Source of the DNA: Acridotheres tristis
Taxonomy: Eukaryota; Chordata; Aves; Passeriformes; Sturnidae
NCBI GenBank assembly: GCA_037013685.1
Contig: CM072887.1
Location: 49,217,154-49,281,153 of the forward strand
DNA length: 64,000 nt
Direction of reading: 5' to 3'
Part shown: positions 9,901 to 23,700 of the stretch, one piece after another
Position numbering within the stretch: the first letter of the stretch is position 1
Layout of the letters: the number at the start of each line of letters is the position of its first letter
Position numbers and translations under genes: made by a program
The notes under the pieces: generated by a model
Told to the model about the DNA's origin: nothing
What the model saw: only the letters and a program-made list of their open reading frames with translations
Databases searched by the model: none

Positions 9901-11244
9901 GTGCTTTAGTGCTGCCACCCTGGGAGATGGTGATGGCAGCACATGATCCCAGCCTCCACACAGCTGTGTGTGCAGCCCCAAAGGCACAGACCAGGCCTAC
10001 AACCTTCCCTCTTCCAGGGACAGCAGGGGAGCCTTGGCACCGGAGTTCTCAGTAGCTCATGAAGAGCAAGTTGCCAACTGCTGTTTGAAAAACTACATGA
10101 AAGCAGTGTTTTCTTCTCATCCCAAGCTCAGCCTAACCAAGCCTCCCTGCCAGGGGATTTCTGCACTGTAACTCCTATACTGGCACTCAGGTGTTTCAGA
10201 CCTCTGCCTAGACAGGCAGTGCTGTATCATGTACACTATCATGGCTTTTAGGTGTTGCTCACAACCTGAAAGAAAAACGCGAGTCAAGGCTGCAAACATC
10301 CCTGTGCAGTTGAGGACACTTTCCTAAGAGGTTGACCTCAGCTCAGTTGCTGTCTGTCCTGGTTAACTCTAATCCATAGCCCAGCTCCATCTGAGGTCAC
10401 AGAGTTTACCTCTGCTTTAAGAGCATACAGTCTAGAAGTCAGCCAATACTCCCTAAAGTAGAGCCTGCTGGATCTACCAACCCCATCTGTACAGCATATT
10501 TCTCTCTTAAAAACCCTGACTCTCTGGACCAGTACCCACCTTACCCCTCCTTTACAACTCACACAACTCCCACGTCCCTGCAATTCATTGAACTTTGCAC
10601 CAGGCAGACACCTCAGTGGTAAAAGAGCAGGCAAAAATTGGGAGGGATGTCTGCAACCAGGCAGCAGGAGATGGAGGCAACTCATGACATCCACTCTCAG
10701 CAGCCACCAGCCCCTGCTTACTGAAAAGACAGAACCTCCATCATGATGCCCTCAGGGTCAGGAGGCTGATTGACTCCATTTACTGTTAATAGCAACTTCT
10801 GCAGAGAGGAAGGATTTCAGATCTAATGCCTCAGATCCCACTGATTTTTCTCTGCTGTTTTCTGGGCCCATTACTCATAACCCTTGTGTCACATGAGGCT
10901 GGTCTCATTCTGAAGCTCCCATGTAAATGAGTGCCCAGCCTGTCTCTTGTGATTTACTTGTGTGGGAACATTAAAGCTAGTGGGGCCCTTTTTTTTTTTA
11001 AATACTCTGGTATTTCCCTTATGTCCCTAGGGGATTTTGACCCTCTTGATGCTTTCTGCTCTTTGCCCAGACAACTCTTCCAGTTCATCTATTTTTCCTT
11101 CCTGTTCTGCAAGAGAGAACTTTTATTTGGAGTCTCCCTTTTTGTGACCACTTCACTTTGAAAAGAAGGCTCTTTTCTAAGACACATATCTTTGATAGCC
11201 AGAGGTTTTTTTCTAAGCAGAAAGGCAAAACTCAAAACTAGTAG

Positions 11245-11610
11245 AAAATAATAGAATTGTTAAGATTGGAAAAAATTGCCAAGATCACTGAGTCCCACTG
11301 TTAACGTAATACCACTAAACCATGTCCCCAGGTGCCACATCCACACCTTTTTTGAACATGCCCAGGGGATCAAACATTTTCCTGGGCAGGCTGTTCCAAT
11401 GCCTGATAATCATTTCAGTGAGGGAATTTTTCCTATTACCTAATCTAAAACTCCCCTCATGCAATTTGAGGCCATTTCCTCTTGTCCTGTCACTTTTACC
11501 TGGGAGAAGAGACTGACTCTCACCTGGATACAACCTCCTTTCATTTATTTGTAGAGCATGATAAGGTCTCTCCTGAACCCCTTTTTCTCCAGGCTAAACA
11601 ATCCCAATAG
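11245..11610 (-). mobile_element. CR1 LINE 3'-region fragment
   Basis: The + strand carries CCATGTCCCCAGGTGCCACA, CTGGGCAGGCTGTTCCA, GAGGCCATTTCCTCTTGTCC and CTCCAGGCTAAACAA. Together these are the reverse complement of the 3' region of an avian CR1. It is diverged and non-coding. The ends are approximate. Confidence 0.85.
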
Positions 11611-13831
11611 GAAATAAACGGCTTAATGACAACTTGTATTATACTGGAATTCCTTGTAGTGCAGAAAGGGATTGCTGTGCAGGCTTACACATTCATTTTA
11701 TTGGGGGAAGGGATACTTCAGATGAATATAAGATAATCAGAATATTATCTATGTTTCTGGATTTCTCGGGGATATAACCACACAATTCATAGATAACATG
11801 ATATAGAGAAGAAGAAAGCACTTAGTACATTTTCAGTGTAGAGAGTATGTAGATTCATCTTTTGATATTTCAGTGTTGTGCATGGCAAGTCTTGTGCATG
11901 ATCTGGAGTACTAGGCCACTTAAAAGGTTTGGGGTCATGAAACAGCATGTTCTGTGTTAGGTTGAAACACCTAACACCTACTGATCTACTGACCTACTGA
12001 CCTGATCACCATTTTGCCAGTTGTCTTTCATCCTGATGTCCCTGTCCTTGCTGCAGACTGTCCTAATCTCTACCACCCCATTCCTCAAAGGTGTCTGAAG
12101 TCAGTTAAACCACTCTTACCTGGCAGCTATGGCCTTGATACTACCAGTGATATGCATAGGAGAAAGGGCAGTCCAGTGATTAGGATAAACACACAAAAAT
12201 GGGCCCCCATCATGAGACCAAAGCTCTTGGGATATGTTGAGGTGTCTTTCCCACCTGGGACTGGGATATTGGATGTTCAGCTCCTCTTCTGAGCAGACAT
12301 GGCAAAGACTTTTGAGCAGCTATGTAAAGAGGATGGTCAACCTACCAAACAAAAATTATAAACTTACCCTGCTCATCTCTAGCTGTGTTTAGGAGGCAAT
12401 GAGCAAGCAGGGGTATCTGGTAGAACCAAGACCTGGCAGTCCATGTGTCTTAAGTTCATATTTTTTTGAGAGTCTTGCTGAGACTGGCAGCAGGAAGTTT
12501 TCTGCAGTGTGGGAACTGGGACACAGACTTACCACAGATATCTTCAGTACTTGGAGATTTTACTGACAGAGGTGATGAAGGACTTTTGAGGCGGAAGGCA
12601 GTATTTGAGAGGATTCATCGAGATTTCCCTAGTGTTTAGATGTTGAATATATATTTAAGGTATAAATCCCCCAAAAATCATGCTGAGCATAATTTTGTGC
12701 ACCTGAGTGCATCATGGTGATATAAAGCATGGCTTGTTCAGGTGAGGGCCACAGGGGAGCAGAGGCTGCATAATTTTATCCTGCATATTTGAGTAGGAGA
12801 TTATAATGTAGTACATACATCACCAAAAGAGAAAACCACAACACAAAGAAGTTATCATTTAATATTATATTAAACTGCAAAGGACCCTTAAAATCTGGAG
12901 TTAAAAGTACATTGGAGTGCTCCATTTCTCAGGCCCCACATCTAAAAGGCAGAGCAGCAAACTTGTCACTGATGGGAGCAGATTCAATGGGCTAAACTAA
13001 ACTTGTTCAGTAATTCCCATGCTGATCCTTTCTCCCACATCAGTGATAAATACTCTTAGCATCAACCCTTGCCTGGTTCAGAAGGATTGTTCGACCTGAT
13101 TAGTAAGAAAGACTAAGGGTTTAATTGAGCTGCTGTTTCATTAACTCCCCTTTACTTGAACATCAATGGCTATTTTTGAGAAGACTGCCTCTAGGTCCCA
13201 AGTGGGTTATTCATCTATCTGTTCAGTGCAGTAGGACACACATATGTACCTCACAGCCCAGTCCTACACAAATGTTATCACTTCTCAAGCTGTGGTCAAT
13301 CCAGCTCAATGAGTCTGCCCAGGTCCCAGCAGCTGCCTGCCGCTGATGTGTGGTCTGAGCTGTGGCTGTCCACCCACTGTCTCCCGGGCAGCCCAGCACT
13401 CTTGTCATGGGCTCTTGCAGCCCTTTCTCACCAAACAGCTGCTCTAGGAAACCTGGTCAGCCCCACGTGATTACATCTCCATTTGTCAAGATGAATGTCA
13501 ATTGGAAAAAATCCTCTATATATAGATACTTATATCTATACTTAAAAAACCCTATTTTACTGTCCTTCAAAGACAAAGCTAAAATAAGAACAGGTAATTT
13601 TGCTTGGGAGTTTTATGATGATTTCTTCTTGTACTAATCTTAATTTTTAGAAAAATTCCCTCTGTCTAATACTGAAAGACAGTCTACAGCATGCTATCCA
13701 GACTGCTCCCCTCCTCCAGCTTCACTAAAGTGAATGTTACGAATGCAAACTCTCCTCCCTCCCACGACCCCTGATCTCTCACAGCAATTATGATTTTTGT
13801 TACTGGTTTGGCTGGTTTATTCCCCACAATA

Positions 13832-13853
13832 TTTTTTTTTTTTTTTTTTTTTT
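13832..13853 (+). repeat. T22 homopolymer run
   Basis: An uninterrupted run of 22 T bases, the longest homopolymer in the window. It may be the remnant of an antisense poly(A), but no retrocopy is recognisable beside it. Confidence 0.9.
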
Positions 13854-14524
13854 GTTAAGCTGTAGTACACATATGTGGTGTTGGGCAGGAATCCAGATTT
13901 TCCCTACTGAATTACCAGGAAAGGGGGATCTTAGGTTTTGTTCTCTGTTTGCAGCTCAATGTCAAGGGATTCATATGAGCTCATAGAAATGTGCATGAGT
14001 TAGTCCAGTTACCAGCCAGTAGTGTTTTTTGAAAGAGCCACTACTGGGTGTCCTGACAAGACAAGAAGGAGTCAAAATCCCCTTTTCATTTACAATGTAA
14101 AGCAAGGCCAGCGAGCTGGGGATCTGCTAAGCTCCGCGTGGTGCTTTGTGCATTGAAAACAATGCTTTTCCTACTGACCTCTGTCAGATACGCTGCTGAG
14201 CACCATGGGGCAGAATTTGGTCACGGCATGAAGCATGGCATAGCATGAGATTGTCTGCTCAGAGATTCCACATGCTAACATCATTTTTTGCGAGACTCAT
14301 TTAATTTCCTGTTGCTGACACTGGTGACAGAAGAGTGTAAACTGCAGTGATACTGGGTGCAAAAAATTTTTCTTACTGCAAACTCCAGTAACATTTGTAT
14401 TCATGTAAAGCTGTAATAATTTGATTTGCTTCTGCAGCTTTACTCCAGGTATTCTGGTGGGGATTTAGCCAGCTATTATACAAAAATAATCTGTTACTTC
14501 TTTTATATGATCAGGAGTGAAAAT

Positions 14525-14790
14525 ATGCACTCCCACTTACTCACACCTTTACAATGGGGAGGAGAATCAGAAAAAAAATTAAAACTCATGGGTTGAGATA
14601 TGAACAGTTTAATAACTGAAACAAAGTAAAATATACTACTACTACAAATAATAACTAAAAACAACAGTATAATGATAATAATAATTAAAAAGAGAGAGAG
14701 GAATATAACTTGAGGAAAATAAGTGATGCACAATGCAACTGCTCACCCCTGACCAATGTTCAGCCAGTCCCTGAGCAGTGAGATACTCTG
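14525..14790 (-). mobile_element. ERVL-type LTR fragment
   Basis: It contains AACTCATGGGTTGAGATATG followed by AACAGTTTAATAAC, an A/T-rich middle with AAAGAGAGAGAG, then GTGATGCACAATGCAA and CAGCCAGTCCCTGAGCAG. This matches an avian ERVL LTR type from memory and shares the AACTCATGGGTTG module with the LTR near 5365. The poly(A) signal ATTAAA reads on the - strand. The copy is truncated; no retroviral genes adjoin it. Confidence 0.65.
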
Positions 14791-17700
14791 TAGAATAAAT
14801 AGGACGGAAATTTGGTCAGATAACGTTCAAAAAATAGTTTCTTACTTCCTTTTATACATTCTGGAGGAAAAAAATGCACCTTAAATTTCTTCTCTTGGTG
14901 CCTTCATGCCACAAATGCATGCCAACCTGGGCAAGCCTCGTTGTTAAAAGATATTGCATTTAAACAGATGCATGTCTTGGTGGATTGATACAGTTTAATT
15001 GGAACCCGTTTAATGGATGTTTTGGCTTTTGCTCTGGCCCTGAATGCACAGATACTTAAAAGGCAACAAAAGTATCCAAACTGATGTTTCAGCCTATTTA
15101 TCCTGTAACTTACTACCTGCAGTGAGGACAAAGCTCATTTTTTCTAGGGAGAACAGATCACATTATTCATCATTTACGTATTATGAAGCTGCAGCCTGAA
15201 AAAAAAGGATATTACATAGCTTTTTCAAAATCATGGGTATGTCTAGACCAGCCTACATTTGCCTAAAAGAAAAGTCATGATTTCCAGAGACTTTTTTTAA
15301 AAAGGGAAGTTTGGGAAGTTGTGATAGAGCAATAAATGATAACTCCTGGCAGAGCCCTTCTCTTTGAAGGCTAGTGCCAGGTCAGGTGCTTCGAGGCAGG
15401 AAAGCCTGCGGTGTTTGCTGGCACTCCTGTGCATTTGAGTCATATCAGAAATGTGCACTATTAAAGTTCAAAATGCATTACTCACACTCAACATGTAGCT
15501 CAACCCCATCAGGCCTGGCCAAACCTAAGCCTATATGAATGTCAAATTTAACATATTCATCACCAGAATTTCTTCCGCTTGCTTTTTCTTTTGTGCACTC
15601 AGCAGAGAGGACCTATCAAGGCAGAATTTCTTGTCACCGGGCTCTCATAATTTAATTAATCAACTTTCAGTTCTGATGGTTTGGTGTTGCATCAGACCTT
15701 TATCTTTGCTCATCTCCTCTGCAAAGGGGCTGCACCATCTTTCCCCTCTGAGCACCATGATACACTGAGTCCCCCTCAGTGGTAAGATTTTTTTCTGAGG
15801 ACTTGGTTGGTCTGTTCACTTGCACACTGTGAGTTGACTTCCATCCACAATGTTGAGTTATCTGACTGCCACATGTCTGTCCTCTGATACAAGCTCTCTC
15901 TCCCCTCCCAGAAGAGAAACTTGCCATCAGCTGGGATCAGGAACAGTATGATCTTTAATGTGCAGAGCTTCGTTGTATTTTCCACATTTGCATGTGCTAA
16001 ATAGATGACACAGCATTTCCAGCTTTAGACAACTTCCCAAAGTACCTGTGACTGCATTTTGCAGTGCAATGAGGTTTCTGCTTCACTGATTTCCCACTGT
16101 CCTGCTGGTCTAGGTGCATCTTCATTTGCTCCCACTGTTGAGCCAGCTTCCTGGGCATCACATTCTTCTATTCCCTGAGGCTTTGGAGAAGGTGAGGGTC
16201 ACAAATGCAGCTTCCTGAAAATTTCTAGCTCCTATGGGTCTTCCTTTATGTTTCCTTCTTTGTCTTGCAGACTGATTTATCTGCAGAAATGCAGAAGTCA
16301 GGTCATGCTCTGCAAAGTGCTGACCTTCCCAGTTTCACAGTATTTATTCTTTTTGAGTTAATAGCACTTCCTATTTGTAAATAACTTCAAATTAAGCTCT
16401 CAACAAAGTCCAGCAGCAAACATAGCAGTTATGGGTAGGTTGTATCTCTTTTCTTCTTGTCGACTATGAAATCTCAGTCTGTAATAATAACATCTGTTTT
16501 ATAGCTGCCAGAGGTGTGTTTGTGCTTAATCTTTTATCAATATGCTTTTTTTGTTGTAATTCAGGGTGTAGCTAAATATTTTCAGTTCCAGAGGAAGTCT
16601 AGCTTGATCACATTTTGATTTATTTTTCCCCAGCCACAAGGCCATAAACTATTTAAAAATAATTGCTAATGCATAAAAGGTTGACTAAATCTCTATTTTA
16701 ATACGCAATGATGGAAATACCATCAGCAGATAAAGTTAATTCAGGAAAGTCTATAATAAATGGAAAATAAGCACAGGACATCAGAGACATCATAAAAATG
16801 AGAAAATTATAAGTTTATAGGCATGTGGAGCCGGTAAATGTTAAAAAAAATCTCTTTGTTTTGAGGTGGTTGAAGCAGAGGCAAGTAGACACAAGAAAAA
16901 GTACAAATGAGTGCTTTATTCTGAAACTGAATTAGAACACTAAAGATAAGATCAAGGACTGTGTGGAAATCCCCTGGATATGTTTTGTAATTTTTTCCAG
17001 TGAATCTCTGTATATCAAGGGTAAGTGGATGACCACAGCTGGGGTAGGCTGTGCTTTGGTATTCCGCTTTTGCGGTGCAGACACACAGGGTGGAATTCAT
17101 CCCTGTTGTCTTACCCTTCCTTGACTACAAGGAGTAGTTTCCAGGTGATGAGTCCAGATGCAGATGTTTACACTGTAAAGGTGACATGTTTGATGACCTG
17201 AATCTCACAACCCATTTCTAAGGAGATGTTTCCTCTTGGAGAAAGTTAGAAAATCAAGGCAATACACACTCCTGACTAATCAGTTTGATGTGGCAAATGA
17301 CAGAGCCACTCCAAACTTACAGCAACAAATGCTTCCTGAATTCATTGGGTTTTAAGCATTTAAATGTCTTGTATTTTTGGGTAATTAACCTCTCACCTTT
17401 TCCATTTATATTTGTTCTGAATAAAATTGGAGAAAGAGCACTCACTTATCTCTCCTCATTAGTTATGAGATTAATTGATGATTACAAGATGCACTGGCAT
17501 TCTGAGGTGAAAGGTCTGATATGTAAATAACAGTAATTATTTCTATCTGCACTGAGAATATACTCACTGCACTAACAATCCCATAATTTTGGGATCAACT
17601 GAGTCTCACTTTTTTGAGACAATTCCATTTTTCTGAAGTCACTTTGTCTTGTTTTCTTTCAGATACTCCATGGGATATAGAGGAATCAAAATGAAACTTG

Positions 17701-20700
17701 CCCAAAGAGAGCATGTGAAACCACATGTATGTCTCTGCACTGGAAAACATCTAAATATTAATGAATTAGCATTCATTACCATTGTTTCATTGCCATTTCC
17801 TTGGTTATTTTAACAGTGTTCTAGAAATGTATTTGAATTCTCAAAAAATTCCTAGTTCAGAGCCAACATGTTCTCGGTGTAAAAAATCAGACCAAATGGA
17901 GCTGTATCAGGACAGGGCTGTTTGGAATAAGTGTTAATAGCAAGGCAGTTGCCAAAATCAGTATGTCCTCCATGTGCATTAATAATACATTCAAGAAAAT
18001 AGGGTTTTCCTCTGTAGTCAATGGAATTGCATCAAAGATCCACCTGGCTCCATTCTCAGTTTCTTTTCTGACAAGACAAAAATCTGATTTTTTTTCAAAC
18101 AATAAGGAAAAGTACTGACTCACAATTTTCTGTATACCACTTGCAGCTGGCTGTGTTCAGCTTCTTTGAATCATAATAGAGTTGAGATGTACCAGGGAAT
18201 GTGTATCCGGCTTACATGGTGATTAATGTTATAAATTGGGACAAATAGATGACCTACTTGTTTACTCTGAGGTTTCCAAGATTATCAAGGGAGATGAGAA
18301 TAAACCACTGTGGCATGAACAAGGAAGTGAAGTGAGAAGTTAATCTAGCTGGCTTTTATCTTTTTCTGTATTGACTTACTGACATAATGAAGGGATAAAC
18401 ACACTCTTCATACTGGAAAAATATAATGAAGATAAAATTGTGATTTTAATGGGTCCTGAGAAGAACCAGTAAAAGGTTTTAGAATTACTAAAATCTAAGC
18501 ATGGAAAAAAAAAATCTCAGCAATGAGAAATAAAGGGGCATGAAACATCTTCTCTGTTAGCTAACCAGGACATTCCTACACAGTTTTACCCCTGTAAAAC
18601 TGTGAGCTCATATTGTGCTTTTTGCTCAGTGTCCTCAATTCTCTTTGTTGCTCTCAGGATGCAGTACCCCACTTTGTACTTTCCTGTATTAAAGTGCATT
18701 TGTTTCAGTGGGTCTAGTTTGCTAATCCAGCTATTTTATACTGTCTGACTTCTCTTCCTCATCCACATTTAGTTTTCCAAGTTTTTTGGGATCTTTGGTT
18801 TGTACCAAAAAATATTTAGTAATGATTTAATATTTTCTTTCTGGACAGAGATGAAAATGTAGAATGAGATCAAATCTGGCACTGATCTCTGCAGAAAATA
18901 ACTAGAGAAGTCATGTGGTAAAGATTTCTTATGGCTAACGTATTAGTAATTACACCAGGGTGTCAGTTCTCAGTTTAATGGGCAGAGGTTTTTTTGCCAT
19001 CAACAGTTGCTAGATCTTTCTGTCCAAACATTTTACAATATCGAAACAAATATCTCACAAAAGTCTATGTATTTGCTTTTATTAACCAGACTAGAAATTG
19101 ACATCAGTAAAGCATTGAATCAGATTTATTAAAGAAAATTTCTTTTCTAATAATTAGCATAGAATGACACTGTCTGTTTTCCTTCTTCTTCAAGCAAGTC
19201 TTGTAGGACTTGTGGGTGTAAGTTGCATTCAAGAAGTGATGTTATTTACTTGTATCACATATGAACAATAATTTCCTTTACATTATTATTTAAGAGAAAT
19301 ATTAGATACAGAACCAAGATGTTTGCTGAACATTTTCTCCCTCTATGCTTAGAATTTTATCTCCAAAGGATAATGATTGATAATAATTGGATTATAAAAA
19401 TTCTTTATTGCTTTTAGATTTCCCTCCATGTGGGCACAATTCAGGTTTAGGAAGATATACAAAATGTTCCTAAAGTCATCCTTGTACTAATGTTCATGTT
19501 CTGATAAAGCAGAATTCCTTTAAAAAGGTCTAATCATTTTACATAGTCCATTGACCTTCAGTTCTGACCTGCAAGAAATTTTGGCTTCAAATAAAAATTC
19601 ACCTAGGGAGATCACCTACAGTATAAAGGCTCTCTAGTGTCATTAATTTTTAGTAGCCTCAGTGTACTTATCTAATCCATAAGAAAAATTAGCAAAGTCA
19701 AACCCTTGAAAAAGTTTCATACTAGGTAAAATTTTTTTACCTCCCTCTGTGGAAGAGGTGTAAACCACCCTATCTCCTGGCATCTGAAATTAGACTTCAG
19801 GGAGTTTCAACCCCCATATGTGGGAGAGACATGTTCATGCTGTAAACAAGTCAGATGTCAAAAGAACAAATGGATGACACACAGGGTGCTGGGTTAGGGT
19901 TCAACCGTCAAGTTTTGGCATTATGTGGCAATGCAAAAAGTTCCCTACTCCTACATGTCTGCACCATCCACGCAACTCCTCTGCTGAGCTGCTCCAGCAC
20001 AGCTGAGAGAAGGACCTTTTGGTCCCCGGAAAATGTGATGCTCTTTATTTTTAATTCTACACAACTGTTGTGTTTTACCAGGGCTAAATGAACTGCAAAT
20101 ACAATATGAGAAAATGGTGTGATGTTAGTTTCCTCCATCAGGTCACTGAAAATTTTCAAGAAGACACATTAATCTAAAAAAAAAAAATTGTACTAAGTTT
20201 TAATAGGAACACAAGTAAAAGAACCTAAAGTATATTCATTATCAGAAGTAAAAGTGCCATGTAAATGAGAATTAAATAGTTCTTGGATTAGCTTATATGC
20301 AGGAGGGGAAAAAAGGCTTAAGAAGAAATTAAATATTTTTATTTTTCGAATTAAAAGAAATAAAAAACTATAAATTTACAGTAGACCAACTAGCATCAGC
20401 CTCTGTGCTATGGGGTGCTCCGTGGTGACCAGAAGTCAGCATGACCACACCTACACTTGTCTACCTTGCTGAATCCTGGGGCAGGTTGCTAGGTTCCCCT
20501 TGTCCAGCACCCAGCCTCTTTGCAAGCTCAGCCCAGATTTGGGCTGTATTCAAATGTCATGAGTCCCATCAGCAGTCCTTCCTGGTGGGATCCCAGGCGT
20601 GATGCTGCCACAGAGCAGCTGAGATATGTGGCAGCTCACCTGGACAAGAGCATAGGACAGCCTGTCCCCAGAGAACAAATGAAAAGCCCTTCTTCTACAG

Positions 20701-23700
20701 GGGGTGTTTCTTCCTCTGAGAAAGAAATACACCCCGGCCCCACTCAGTGGTGGGCTGGTGTTGGAGCTGGCTTTGGACATAATCCAAGGGAAGTCTGTTA
20801 AGACTTCAATTCAAGAGAAACATCCTTTTGGAGTTCTCTGTCACTCTCAGCTCCAAGGACTTTAGGTTGCAGCTTGAAGGACTAAGGATGCCTCAGGAAT
20901 ATTTTTCTTCATCAGATTCATGCCTGATAGGTCTGAAGAGGAATTTTCCCCTTTGGAGGCTCTGTCTGGGGAGAGTCTGAGTGGTGCTTTTACAAGGTAG
21001 TGTGCAAAGAGGGGGTTTCCCACTTGTGACCACAGGAGATTACCATACAGCCTGCATAAAAAGAGTTACAACAACAGCACCTGTTGGCTCTCAGGGAAGA
21101 CTGCAGGGCAGAATCTGGGTGAACCAGCCAGGGGTTCACACCAGTGTCCATGTGTTTGGGCAGTGTGGTGGTGCTGGGAGCGCACAGCACACCTCTGTGC
21201 AGCTGGCACCTCACCTTTGGCAGGACTTCCATTTTTTTCCTCATCTCCATGCATTTTTTATGCCAGCAAACATCAACACTGTCACTTGGCTCTGAAGTCC
21301 GCATGTTTGTAAGCTGAGGCATTTATTTTCTGGCAGGGTACTCAGGCAGGTCAGGGTATCCATATCTGTCCAGCAATACCCTGAGTGATCCCTGAGTGCA
21401 AGGGCCAAAGCACCTTGGGCTCAAAACAGCATGGAAAATGGGAAAGTCAGCTCATTGAATCCTATTTTCACCCTAAGCTCAATGAAGTCTCCATCAGTTC
21501 CCCCCATACCACACAAATAACAGCCCAGGGTCTTTTAGGTATATGGCCAAACCTCTTGAAATCTCTTTGTCTGCTGCTTCCATAAACACAGTCTTGGCTG
21601 AATCTGCTGGGGTTTTTTTCCCAGATTTTGTCACATTTTCTATGAATTTTGAAAGTCTATGTCTCAGAAAGTCCCCAGACAAGTGTGTTTCCAGCATGGG
21701 GGGAAGGAACACCTCAGCAATGTTTCTCCTGCCCAACCTAGCCATTCATCCCAACTCAAAATGTGCAGTGAAACGTGAGTTAGATCTTAATTTCTTACCA
21801 CTGACATCACCCCAGTCACTCATAAATAGACAAGCTTTTTTGCCATTAAAGTCTGGTTCATCCATTTATCTCTTTTCAGAAAGATTCTCTAGAAAGCTCG
21901 AGGCATGAGTGTGGATAGACACATTTACACTGCACCATCTGGGGCAGACCAAGGTGCAGAGCAGTTATTAGCCTTGCTCACAGTGAATGAACCAAGGTAT
22001 CTGTGCCCTAAATAATTCCAGGCTTTAAATTTTCAAGGGAATTGTAATAACAAATTTAAGAGACACCATTTTGCAGAAGTAATTTTTCCTGAAAAATTCT
22101 GTTCAGGGTGAAGAAAGAGAAAGCAGACAGTTTTGTTGCTTTGTTGTTTTTTTGGAGTTTTTTTTTTTTCAGGCTGCAGATTATCATTATAAAGCTATCT
22201 CTGTCAAAGAAACAAGCTTTTCCCAATATCATTGTACACATGTCAAAGCCTTAACATTAAGTCCTTACCTGGCACAATACAATATTACTGATAGGCTGGA
22301 TAAGAGGACAGGTTAGATTTGCATTGTACCTTGCCTTCCTCCATAACTAACGTAAGTTACTCAACCAAAGGAACTGCTAACAGGAAAATGAGGTCCTGCT
22401 TACAACATTATGTATCTTGTCACCAGAAAGAAGTTTATCATGTAAAGATAATAACTGCAATTACAAAGCCATCTTCTCACTGAATAACAGTGAGAAACAG
22501 GAAAAGATAAGTCACACCACACCCAGAAACTTCTCTTGCAGGTGATTTTTTTCCAGCCTTCAAACATTCACTTTGGTCCTCCTACTTCTAGCTTAATCAA
22601 AGACCATGTGAAAAACTTAATTTAAAAATTTACCCTTAAATACTCACCCAGACTGTATGAGTCTGCCTTCATCCCCATCAATATTGCAGTGCATGAGCTC
22701 CTCTCAGCAGATCTCCCCCTGTCCCATCTCCTCTGCCCCTCCAGGCATGAAGCAATGGGTGGGATGATGTTCCACCAGGCCACATTGCAGCTCCCCTGTT
22801 ACTTTGCTTGGACTCTCTCCAGAGGAATATTGCTACAAAAGCGTATTTAATTTCATTTGATCAATACCCAGTTGAGTGTAATGGGGGATTACTTCACCAG
22901 ATGTACCCTGCTTTTCCCCTGAGTATTAATTACGCATATTCTTCCCCACCTCTTCTCAGTAAGACACAGGGGAAACTAGCCACTGGTGATGGCTTATCTG
23001 CACAGATTTCACGCAGTTTGTCATCACAAGACAGGGTTTAGTAGATCGTACAGCTTTTTGCTAGACTGAGTTGTTTATTCTGATTTCTGTCACTTTGCTT
23101 TTTTTTTGTCCAAAGTCTAGGATTTCTACAGATGGATGCTTTAAAAACAAATTCTGCAAAATTTAGATGGTGTCTTTCCTCCTTAAAACCTTTCTACTGA
23201 AAATCTAAGTTGGAAGTATATAATGGTTCATGCAACCTCTTCCTTTCCCATGTGAAAGTAGTTCTAGTTCCTCAGACACTTTATCTAGGTACTTTTCACA
23301 CTTCTATGTACCTTAGGTGGAAACACTCATAAATAAGTCTCAGTTATTCTTTATTTCAGTTCACGATGAGTTGTTTTAGACACACTCTTATCTCCAGCCA
23401 CATCTCTCCAAGCAACATGAAAATATTGTCATATTTTTTCAAAATGTCACAGGTACTTTCATACATTGCAAAAATGATTGTGGCCAGAAGATGTCAGATG
23501 AGAAGCAGGCCTTTGACTGGAGCAGCACATCCTGCACACTCATCTGATGTCCCCAAACGATGCCTTCAGTTCCCACTGCTCCACTGTCTTCCAGGGGCTG
23601 GTGGACCTCCGGAGCATTGCTGTGTGCATGGTCTCCTGTCTGTTCGGGCATCTCCATGTCTCCGTGACGGTGCTTTCCAATGGCAGAGGCTGGGTGTGCT

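Noticed and set aside
10340..10380. Sequence starting CTGTCCTGGTTAACTC that resembles an LTR start
   Set aside because: Only a short stretch is suggestive. No matching LTR end or other family signature was found.
19827..19853. p53 half-site AGACATGTTC and a 9/10 second half after a 7-bp spacer, considered as a PERP response element
   Set aside because: Perfect half-sites are expected about 16 times by chance in this length, and this lies about 35 kb beyond the PERP 3' end.
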